Shown here piece after piece: positions 55,761-64,000 of a DNA stretch of 64,000 nt. The DNA is taken from positions 1 to 64,000 of the forward strand of contig NZ_LZJW01000019.1 in NCBI RefSeq assembly GCF_001667885.1, in the 5' to 3' direction. The position numbers and the translations under genes are program-made. Within the stretch, counting starts at the first letter, position 1, and every line of letters starts with the position of its first letter. This DNA comes from Mycobacterium scrofulaceum. Its GTDB lineage: Bacteria > Actinomycetota > Actinomycetes > Mycobacteriales > Mycobacteriaceae. Below the pieces are notes generated by a model that ran no database searches, had not been told where the DNA came from, and was given only the letters and a program-made list of their open reading frames with translations.

Positions 55761-56843
55761 ATGAGCGATCCTCCCACCTTCGGCGCGGAGGAAGAATTCC
55801 TCCTCGTCGACCCGCGAACCGGCGAACCGGCTCCGCGAAACGGCGAGGTGGCCGACGCGGCCAAGCGCCGGGGCGTCGAGCTGCAGCTGGAGTTGAGCAG
55901 CTGCCAGGTGGAGACCACGTCCAGCGTGGTGGCGACCGGCTCGGAACTCGGTGAGGAGCTGTCCCGGTTGCGGCGCGCGGCCGCGCAGGCGGCCGAGTCG
56001 GTGGGGCTACAGCTGCTCGCGGCCGGGCTTCCGCCGGCCACGCCGCATGAGTTTCCCGTCACCGACACCCCGCGCTATCGGCGGATCGGCGCCGAGTACG
56101 GGATGGTCGCGCACGAGCAGGGCATCTGCGGATGCCACGTGCACGTGCAGGTTCCGGACCGCGCGGCCGCGATCCACGTCAGCAATTGGCTGCGGCCGTG
56201 GCTGCCGTCGTTGCTTGCGCTGTCGGCGAATTCGGCGATCTACCGCAGCGCCGACAGCGGCTACGCCAGCTGGCGTAGCGTCCTGTGGCGGCGCTGGCCG
56301 GTGGCCGGGCCGCCGCCCTTCTTCCCCTCGCCCGACGACTACGAGCGCACGGTGCGGATGCTGATCGACAGCGAGGTCATCCTCGACCACAAGATGGTCT
56401 ATTGGGATGTGCGCCCGTCGGAGAACTTCCCGACGATCGAGGTGCGGGTGGCCGACGTGCCGGCGACGGTCGCCGAGACGGTGTTGCTCGCCACGCTGGT
56501 CCGGGCCGCGGTGATGACGGCGCTCGACGACGACCCGCCCGGGCGGCTTGCACCGGCGGCCCTGCGCGCGGCCTACTGGAAGGCCGGCCACGACGGCCTC
56601 GCCGGGCGCACGCTCGACCTGGTCCACGGCCGCGGAGCCGTGCCGGCGCGGGAGCAACTGGGCGCACTCGTGCAGCGCGTCCGGCCGGCGCTGGAATCGC
56701 TCGGCGAATACGACCGCGTGACAAGCGAACTCGACCGCGTCGCCGCGCAGGGCAACGGGGCGATGCGCCAGCTGCGGGCGTGGCGCAAGCGCGGCGAGGT
56801 GAGGGACGTCATCGACGAGGCGGCCACCGCCACGCTGGACTGA
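55761..56843 (+). CDS. Carboxylate-amine ligase of the GCS2/YbdK family
   Basis: A 360-residue ATP-grasp-like ligase of the glutamate-cysteine ligase type 2 family. It starts FGAEEEFLLVD, has ELELSSCQVETTSS-like QLELSSCQVE, then ICGCHVHVQVPD and FPTIEVRVADVP. The family makes gamma-glutamyl or related bonds; its physiological product in mycobacteria, which make mycothiol, is not clear. It resembles M. tuberculosis Rv0433. It starts 38 bases after the STAS stop. Confidence 0.9.
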   Translation: MSDPPTFGAEEEFLLVDPRTGEPAPRNGEVADAAKRRGVELQLELSSCQVETTSSVVATGSELGEELSRLRRAAAQAAESVGLQLLAAGLPPATPHEFPVTDTPRYRRIGAEYGMVAHEQGICGCHVHVQVPDRAAAIHVSNWLRPWLPSLLALSANSAIYRSADSGYASWRSVLWRRWPVAGPPPFFPSPDDYERTVRMLIDSEVILDHKMVYWDVRPSENFPTIEVRVADVPATVAETVLLATLVRAAVMTALDDDPPGRLAPAALRAAYWKAGHDGLAGRTLDLVHGRGAVPAREQLGALVQRVRPALESLGEYDRVTSELDRVAAQGNGAMRQLRAWRKRGEVRDVIDEAATATLD

Positions 56844-56965
56844 AACCCGTTGCTGCGCCTCTGTTCACTTGCGCGTGCGTCCAGGGCGGCGACACGCCGG
56901 GCCGGCCCGCCCTGGGCGCACACTCAAAGCCGCGAACGCACACTCGATGCGGCCTGCGCTTCTGT

Positions 56966-57751
56966 CTACGCCACGGCCACAAGTCGATACAGCCCGATCA
57001 GACCGACCACCACGATCGTCGCCCGCAGCGCGTTGCCCGAGAGCCGCCGCCCGTAGCGCGCCCCGATCAGTCCGCCGACCAGCGAGCCCGCCGCGATCAG
57101 CCCGGCGGCCGGCCAGCTGATCCGGTCGAACGCCACCAACGTATAGGCCAGGGCGGCAACCACATTCACCACCAGAGTCAGCAGGTTCTTGGCGGCGTTC
57201 ATCCGCTGCACCGACTCTGGCAACAGCGCGCCCATCAGGCCGACCAGCAGGATGCCCTGGGCGGCGGTGAAATAGCCGCCGTAGACGCCGACGGCGAACG
57301 TGCCGAGCACCAGGACGACCATGCGGGCCGGGGTGAGGTGCTCGGCTGAGCGGCCGGCCACCTCGGCGCGGCGGCCGGTCCACGCCTGGATCCGCGGGCC
57401 GATCACCACGAGCACCAGCGCCAACACCAGCAGCACCGGTACCACCTCGGCGAAAACCTTCTCCGGCAGGTGCAGCAGCAGGAAGGCACCCACCACCGCG
57501 CCGGCCAGCGAGGCGGGCAGCTGCCAGCGCAGGCGGTTCCATTGCCCGCGCAATTCCGCGCGGTAGCCCCAGGTCCCCGACACGCTGCCGGCGACCAGGC
57601 CGGTCGCGTTCGACATGGTGGCGGTGACCGGCGGGAAGCCGAGGGCGACCAACGTGGGGAACGTGATCAGGGTGCCGGACCCGACGAGCGCGTTGATGGC
57701 GCCCGCGCCGAGCCCGGCCAAACAGATCAAGAGCATGTGGGAAGGCGACAC
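56966..57751 (-). CDS. TSUP (TauE/SafE) family sulfite/organosulfur exporter
   Basis: A 261-residue membrane protein with about eight helices and the repeated Gly-rich segments AGLGAGAINALVGSGTLITFP and GGYFTAAQGILLVGLMGALLPESVQRMNAAKN. TSUP proteins move sulfite, sulfoacetate or similar anions. The start is GTG at 57751; an in-frame ATG at 57736 also works. Convergent with the GCS2 gene across 122 bases. Confidence 0.9.
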   Translation of the reverse strand: MSPSHMLLICLAGLGAGAINALVGSGTLITFPTLVALGFPPVTATMSNATGLVAGSVSGTWGYRAELRGQWNRLRWQLPASLAGAVVGAFLLLHLPEKVFAEVVPVLLVLALVLVVIGPRIQAWTGRRAEVAGRSAEHLTPARMVVLVLGTFAVGVYGGYFTAAQGILLVGLMGALLPESVQRMNAAKNLLTLVVNVVAALAYTLVAFDRISWPAAGLIAAGSLVGGLIGARYGRRLSGNALRATIVVVGLIGLYRLVAVA

Positions 57752-57816
57752 TGAAGAAAAACCTTAGCCTGCCGCCGGTTTCGGCCCGCGGGCGGCCGCT
57801 GGACGCCCCTGGCGCG

Positions 57817-58749
57817 TCAGGCGGAAGGCGCCTCGGCCCCGCGGTCGACGCCGGTGCGCAGCTTGACCGACGCCGAATACGCGAGCGTCCGGAAGTGCAG
57901 GACCGGATCGTCGGAGGGTTCGATGCCGTCGGTCACCCGCATCGGGTCGAACACGACGATGTCGCCGCCGTGTTGGCGTTGGGTTTCCAGGCCGGTGATC
58001 TCGATGGTGCCGACCGTCGCGATCTGAGCGCTCTGCCATGCCGCGGACGGGTCGACCGTGGAGTCGGTTGGCCCGGCGATCTGCACCCGATATTCGAACC
58101 GCACCGGTCCGCTGTCCAGGCGCGCATTCAGCTCGTCGGTGAGGAAGTCAGCACCCTCGCCGTGGGCCGCCGACGCGGACAGGTAGCTCTCCGGGGCGGC
58201 CGGAACCAAGTGGTAGCGAACGAATCTGGCGCTGCCGTCAGCGGCGACCCAACGGAAGGCGTGCAGGCCGTGGTATTCGGTGGTCGCGTAGCTCGCCGGG
58301 ATCTTGTTGGCGTCGCGCACCACCGGCAGCGCGCCGAGCAGCCGTGGGTGGGTGAGGAAGTATTTCGCCATGCGCAGCGGCGTGGTCAGGCCGGGCCGCA
58401 TCGCCTTGAGCAGATCGACGAACCCGTCCGGTGTGCTCGAGACGAACAGCCGGGCGGTCTGCGTCGACACGTCGGTGGTGGAGCCGTCGGGCAGGGTGAA
58501 CTTCACCGCCATGCCCCGGATCCCCGGCACGTTGTCGCGCTGCTTGGGATTGCCCGCGCCGTTGGAGAAGCGGATCAGCGCCGGGACCGTCGAGCCGTCG
58601 AGATGCTTTGCGCGCGAGAGCATGACGGCGTCGGGGGTCGCGGTGAACGTGCCGCGGTAGAGCGTGCCTTTGGCGTGCAGCGCGCGACAACCCGGCTGGG
58701 CGCCGCCGGTGCCTCGAATCGCCTCGATCGCCTCATCGGGTGTGACCAT
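57817..58749 (-). CDS. Catalase-related peroxidase (mini-catalase)
   Basis: A 310-residue haem protein of the small catalase family. The distal His is His25 (CRALHAKGT), the distal Asn is Asn63 (RFSNGAGNP), and the proximal ligand Tyr291 has the R-x3-Y motif (R287 TLA Y291). It lacks the long C-terminal and wrapping domains of full catalases and probably has peroxidase activity. It lies 17 bases after the SDR gene on the same strand. Confidence 0.91.
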   Translation of the reverse strand: MVTPDEAIEAIRGTGGAQPGCRALHAKGTLYRGTFTATPDAVMLSRAKHLDGSTVPALIRFSNGAGNPKQRDNVPGIRGMAVKFTLPDGSTTDVSTQTARLFVSSTPDGFVDLLKAMRPGLTTPLRMAKYFLTHPRLLGALPVVRDANKIPASYATTEYHGLHAFRWVAADGSARFVRYHLVPAAPESYLSASAAHGEGADFLTDELNARLDSGPVRFEYRVQIAGPTDSTVDPSAAWQSAQIATVGTIEITGLETQRQHGGDIVVFDPMRVTDGIEPSDDPVLHFRTLAYSASVKLRTGVDRGAEAPSA

Positions 58750-58766
58750 GGGCGAATCTTAAGGCG

Positions 58767-59555
58767 CTATTCGGGAAAGCCGAAGAGTTTGACGACACCG
58801 TGATCGCGGCCGGCGGTGTAGCCCCCGTCGACGGCGATGGCCTGGCCGCTGACGAAGGAAGCGTCGGGCGACAACAGGAACGCCGCCATGGCCGCGACCT
58901 CCTCCGGCTGGCCCAACCGCTGCAGGGCGTGTTCTTCGGTGATCGATTGCAGCGGGCCCTCCATGCCCGGCAGGCCGAAGACGCTTTGCGCCATCGGCGT
59001 TTCGATGAAGCCGGGACAGATGGCGTTGGCGCGGATGCCGCTCGGTCCGTAGTCGAGCGCGATGTTCTTGGTGAGCAGGACGACGCCGCCCTTCGCCGCG
59101 TTGTACGAGCTGCCACCCGCCGTGCCCTCCAGGCCCTCGACGCTGGCGACGGTCACCAGCGAACCCCGTTCGCCGTCGACCCGGGGCTGCTCGATCATCC
59201 GGGCCAGCGCCGCCTTGGCGACCAGGAACGTGCCGGTGAGGTTGATCCCGATCACCCGGTCCCACTCGGCCCGGTCGAGCAGGTGCACCGGGCCTCCCCC
59301 GGCGACCCCGGCGGCGTGCAGCACGCCGTCGAGGCGGTCGGGCACGGCGGCCAGCACCGCGGCGATCGCCGCTTCGTCGGTGACGTCGGCGGTCACGAAC
59401 GTGAACCGGGGCCCCAGATCGGGTGCGACGGCCAGGTCGGCGCCGATCACCGTCCCCCCTTCGGCCAGCAGCCGCCTCGCGGTCGCCAGGCCGATTCCGG
59501 ACGCGGCGCCCGTTACGACGAAGGTGCGGGAGCGGGCACGGTCAGGGTTCGCCAC
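58767..59555 (-). CDS. Short-chain dehydrogenase/reductase
   Basis: A 262-residue classical SDR. The cofactor motif is TGAASGIG (15-22), with Asp40 after the second strand favouring NAD. Catalytic residues are Ser138, Tyr151 and Lys155 (YNAAKGG). The GTG at 59555 follows GAGGGGA. Substrate unknown. The mini-catalase gene follows in the same direction. Confidence 0.92.
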   Translation of the reverse strand: MANPDRARSRTFVVTGAASGIGLATARRLLAEGGTVIGADLAVAPDLGPRFTFVTADVTDEAAIAAVLAAVPDRLDGVLHAAGVAGGGPVHLLDRAEWDRVIGINLTGTFLVAKAALARMIEQPRVDGERGSLVTVASVEGLEGTAGGSSYNAAKGGVVLLTKNIALDYGPSGIRANAICPGFIETPMAQSVFGLPGMEGPLQSITEEHALQRLGQPEEVAAMAAFLLSPDASFVSGQAIAVDGGYTAGRDHGVVKLFGFPE

Positions 59556-59751
59556 GTCTGGTCCCCTCGGTCGAAGGTCGGTTGGGCCGCAGACATGTTG
59601 ACACACCGGTCCGCCGCCGAACCCGGTTTCGATAGAGGAGAGCTATCAGCAAATAGTGGCGCGGTCTTGGACAACGGCCCTCGTGCGGGGAGATGGTTAG
59701 AACCGGCGGGCGAATTCCCCGTTCGCCCAGAGCCGGAGCAGGAGCCAGCCC

Positions 59752-60327
59752 ATGTCGACATCCGAGCCAATCCGTCCGCGGCGGGTCGCCGCCGCCCTGG
59801 CGGTCGCCACCGCCGTGACAGCGGTAATCGCCCTCTTCCCCACCGCCCATCCGTCGCCGGTGCGGCTCGCCGCGGCCGATCCGGTCGACGTTGCCGAGGG
59901 TGTCTCGATCGTCCCCGCGCCGGGGTGGACGGTCGGGCACCGCGGCCCGGATTGGGTGGCGCTCAGCAACGCCGACGGCAGCGCGCAGCTGCGGGTCGCG
60001 GTCAAGCCGGCCGGCGCGGCGGATGTCGGCGCGGTGCTGCAGGCCGACATGGACGAGTACGTGTCATCGTCCGGGTTGGGCGACATGAAGAACCTGACCG
60101 CCCCGGACACCCGGCCGCTGCAGAGCGCGAACTTTCAACAGCAAGCCTCGATCGACTACACGGCCGACGTGCCGGCACCGGACGGCCCCATTCCCGTTCT
60201 CGGCACGTTCACCGAGCTGCTGAACACGTCCAATCAGCGGTCGGCATTCATCGACTTCCGGCAGAACAACAACGCGACCCCGCAGGCCGTGGACGACGGC
60301 GGGATGATGATCCGATCGATGGAGTGA
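59752..60327 (+). CDS. Secreted protein of unknown function
   Basis: A 191-residue protein with a Sec signal (basic IRPRR start, hydrophobic stretch at about 12-30 and a likely cut after LAAA near residue 42). The rest has a short beta-rich domain with VDVAEGVSIVPAPGWTVGHRGPDWVALSN, which recalls mycobacterial secreted or lipoprotein-like proteins. The ATG follows GGAG. I do not recognise a named function. Confidence 0.8.
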   Translation: MSTSEPIRPRRVAAALAVATAVTAVIALFPTAHPSPVRLAAADPVDVAEGVSIVPAPGWTVGHRGPDWVALSNADGSAQLRVAVKPAGAADVGAVLQADMDEYVSSSGLGDMKNLTAPDTRPLQSANFQQQASIDYTADVPAPDGPIPVLGTFTELLNTSNQRSAFIDFRQNNNATPQAVDDGGMMIRSME

Positions 60328-60371
60328 GCGACGCCATCGCAATTCCCGATGAAAGACCAACGGGCACAGCA

Positions 60372-60962
60372 TTAGAGGAGATCTTCTTCCCTGCCCGGCA
60401 CCGAGGCATCGAACGCGTTCAGCGTGATGCCGACCATTGAGAAACATCCCACCAGGAAGACGATCTCGGCGAGACCCTCAGCACCGAACGCATGTCGCGC
60501 CGCTTGGTACGTCGTCTCCGGAAGCGGGCCGCCCCGGTTCAGCGCGGCCGCCATGTCGTACGCGGCGCTCTCGTCGTCGTCGAGGTCGTGGGGACGTTGG
60601 CCCGCGGCGATCGTCGCGATCTTGCGCTCGGCCAGGCCTGCCCGCCTGGCGAAGTGCTCGTGGCCATAGATCTCGTAGCGAGCACCGTACCTGGCGGCGG
60701 TCACCAGGATGACCAGCTGATGGACGGCGTCCGGCAGCACCCTCTGCTCCCACAGCGCCTTGTTGAATGCCCAGGCCGGCGCTCCGAATTGCGGAAAATG
60801 CAGCCAACCGTTGAAGGGGCCGATCAGGGCGCCGTCCTTGCGGCGCGCGACCAGTCCGTCGAAGTTGCGCTCGATCACCGCGGCCATGTCGTCGTAGAGG
60901 CGCTTCTGCTGCGTGCCCAGGCTGGGCGGTGGCAGCGGCGGCAGACGCGTTGTGTCGGGCAT
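60372..60962 (-). CDS. Carboxymuconolactone decarboxylase family protein
   Basis: A 196-residue helical protein of the CMD/AhpD superfamily: LIGPFNGWLHFPQFGAPAWAFNKALWEQ and VTAARYGARYEIYGHEHFARRAG. It lacks the CxxC of AhpD; one Cys occurs in VGCFSM. The role may be in aromatic or acyl metabolism. It is divergent from the CoA ligase gene across 150 bases. Confidence 0.88.
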   Translation of the reverse strand: MPDTTRLPPLPPPSLGTQQKRLYDDMAAVIERNFDGLVARRKDGALIGPFNGWLHFPQFGAPAWAFNKALWEQRVLPDAVHQLVILVTAARYGARYEIYGHEHFARRAGLAERKIATIAAGQRPHDLDDDESAAYDMAAALNRGGPLPETTYQAARHAFGAEGLAEIVFLVGCFSMVGITLNAFDASVPGREEDLL

Positions 60963-61112
60963 AACCTGATCGTGCGCCGACGCCGGTGCGCACGCCATGA
61001 CTTGTTGGTGACCATTGGTAAGCGCAAGCTCCCAGTCAAACGGAGGGCCGCCGTGGCGTGCCCGGACGCGACCGCGTATCACAGAGTGGAGCCAAACGAA
61101 CTCGGAGGGGTT

Positions 61113-62668
<1,556 letters not shown>

Positions 62669-62672
<4 letters not shown>

Positions 62673-63457
62673 GCCCTGGGGTCGACGCGCGGCGGCGCGA
62701 CCGTGCGATCAGCGTGCTGGGCGGGCCGACCACGGTGGTCGACATCGCGGGCCGGCGGATCGTGATGGATCCGACGTTCGACCCGCCCGGTGTGCACGCG
62801 TACCTGACGAAGCTCACCGGCCCGGCGGTGAGCGCCGAAGCGCTCGGCCCGGTGGATGCGGTGTTGATCAGCCACGACCAGCATCCGGACAACCTCGACG
62901 ACGACGGGCGCCGGATGGCCCTGGCCGCGCCGCTGGTGCTCACCCACCCCGGCGGCGCCGCCCGGCTGGGCCCGCCCGCGGTGGGGGTCGCGCCCTGGCA
63001 GACCTACGAGCTGTCCGAATCACTTGCGGTGCAAGCGGTTCCGGCGGTGCACGGGCCGGCCGACGGGCAGCGCGACGCGGGCGGCCATGTCAACTGCGAG
63101 GTGACCGGCTTCGTGCTGTCGGGGCGCGGCCTGCCCACCGTGTACCTCAGCGGCGACAACGCCTCGATGGCGGCGGTCAAGGACGTGGCCGACCGGGTGG
63201 GCGCCGTCGACGTCGCGGTGCTGTTCGCGGGCGCGGCCCGGGTGCCCACCAAGGAGCGCGGCCGGCCGCTGACGCTCACCTCGGCGCGCGCGGCCGCCGC
63301 CGCCGAGATCCTGGGCGCCCGCATCGTCATACCGGCGCACGTCGACGGCTGGGCCCACTTCAGCGAGGGCGCCGACGAGTTCGCGGCGGCCTTCGATCAG
63401 GCCGGGATCGGCGACCGGTTGCGGGTCGCCCCGCACGGGGAGTGGATCGACCTATAG
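62669..63457 (+). CDS. MBL-fold metallohydrolase with an unusual metal motif
   Basis: A 262-residue metallo-beta-lactamase fold protein of the UlaG-like type. The usual HxHxDH motif is altered to H69-D-Q-H72-P-D-N75-L-D. A late PAHVDGWAHF segment gives another His. Substrate unknown. It is translationally coupled to the CoA ligase upstream and overlaps the convergent enoyl-CoA hydratase by six bases. Confidence 0.85.
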
Positions 63458-64000
63458 CCGTCCCTCGACCCGCAGGTCGGGGTGCACCCAGTCGGGCGAG
63501 CGGCGCTCCTTGAACGCGCGGAAGCCCTCGCGGGCCTCGGCGTCGCTCAGGCTGCTGGTCATGCCGATGCGGTCGTAGAGGCCCAGGTAGCTGTCGATGC
63601 TGGACTTGATGACACCGCGGGCGCGCGGCGCGGTCCGACAGCACTGCGCGAGTAGCTCTTTCGCGGTGTCCAGCAGGTCCTCGTGCGGCACGACCCGGGT
63701 GACCAGGCCCCAGTCCAGGGCCTCGGCGGCGGTCAGCACCCGTCCGGTGAACATCAGGTCGCGGGTGCGCACGGGCCCGATGACGCGGGTGAGCATCTGG
63801 CTGTAATAGGTGTCGGCGTAGCCGCGGAACAGCTCGGGCACGCGGAAGGTGGCCCGTTCGCTGACCACCGACAGATCGCTGCACAGCGCGATCTGGAACC
63901 CGCCGCCCTGGCACAGGCCGTTGACCGCGGAGACGACGGGTTTGGCCGAGGTGCGCACCGTGTCGAACGGCGTGACGTCCATGCCCAGCGCGCCGCCGAA
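63452..64000 (-). CDS. Enoyl-CoA hydratase/isomerase, N-terminus cut by window edge
   Basis: The last 182 or so residues of a crotonase-fold protein. KPVVSAVNGLCQGGGFQIALCSDLSV holds the oxyanion hole, and PELFRGYADTYYSQMLTRVIGPVRTRDLMFTGRVLTAAEALDWGLVTRVV is the standard core. The start lies beyond base 64000. The reaction, hydration or isomerisation of an enoyl-CoA, fits the nearby CoA ligase. Residues at the second catalytic position suggest care: it may be a non-hydratase member. Confidence 0.9.
   Translation of the reverse strand, partial: FGGALGMDVTPFDTVRTSAKPVVSAVNGLCQGGGFQIALCSDLSVVSERATFRVPELFRGYADTYYSQMLTRVIGPVRTRDLMFTGRVLTAAEALDWGLVTRVVPHEDLLDTAKELLAQCCRTAPRARGVIKSSIDSYLGLYDRIGMTSSLSDAEAREGFRAFKERRSPDWVHPDLRVEGRL

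Overview
The window is a high-GC actinobacterial chromosome segment and almost certainly comes from a slow-growing mycobacterium close to the M. avium complex. The evidence is a PPE and a PE protein, PimA/PgsA1 phosphatidylinositol mannoside genes, a mycobacterial carboxylic acid reductase, a DosR-type dormancy cluster with its DNA boxes, an EthR-like repressor, and gene order recalled from M. tuberculosis Rv2587-Rv2613 and Rv2625-Rv2638. I see no insertion sequence, phage, CRISPR, tRNA or rRNA. Comparisons with named homologues are from memory; no search was run.

Region 1 (1-5.8 kb) is rearranged. Bases 1-162 read forward through the carboxylic acid reductase gene; at 162/163 the sequence folds back on itself and the same gene runs on the minus strand to 3094, followed upstream by gabT and the divergent yajC-secD pair. 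secD stops being SecD after about 130 residues and continues in frame into a foreign tail resembling the end of SpeE, directly before yebC. Both joins break the expected order (secD-yajC-gabT-car ... ruvABC ... speE-yebC). This is either a real inversion or an assembly error, and I favour error because SecD is normally essential.

Region 2 (5.8-18 kb) is conserved housekeeping. It holds yebC; the vitamin B6 operon pdxS-tesB2-pdxT; a PPE and a PE-PPE hydrolase; and one tightly overlapping operon running thrS, a HIT-family Ap4A phosphorylase, pgsA1, patA, pimA and a Nudix protein, which builds phosphatidylinositol and its first mannosides.

Region 3 (18-28 kb) holds mixed metabolic genes: an F420-type oxidoreductase, a Na+/H+ antiporter, an M20 amidohydrolase, a TRIC-like channel, a thioesterase, an aldo/keto reductase, a nitronate monooxygenase and a cupin. 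It ends with a compact operon of a 7Fe-type ferredoxin that lacks one cluster cysteine, a cysteine-containing winged-helix regulator and a membrane protein, preceded by an AT-rich palindrome.

Region 4 (28-37.5 kb) resembles the DosR dormancy regulon. It has a Rip3-like site-2 protease, a WS/DGAT acyltransferase with an alpha/beta hydrolase (Rv2627c-like), a cyclic-nucleotide-gated protein acetyltransferase, a long-chain acyl-CoA synthetase, and an operon of a DUF1876 protein (Rv1738/Rv2632c-like) with a long ribosome hibernation factor. Candidate DosR boxes lie before several of these; the two best are each 37-50 bases before a start codon.

Region 5 (37.6-48 kb) is aromatic catabolism: an EthR-like TetR regulator, pcaHGB for protocatechuate, a hemerythrin with a Rieske-DUF2231 protein, a ring-hydroxylating dioxygenase operon (alpha, beta, small protein, diol dehydrogenase, class II aldolase), then a NarL-type two-component system.

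Region 6 (48-64 kb) holds membrane and stress genes (acyltransferase 3, YiaAB, Tat-type polysaccharide deacetylase, IclR, DUF318 permease, SGNH hydrolase, DedA, TetR, STAS protein, GCS2 ligase, TSUP exporter, mini-catalase, SDR, secreted protein) and ends in acyl-CoA chemistry (CMD protein, CoA ligase, MBL-fold hydrolase, and a partial enoyl-CoA hydratase cut by the window edge).
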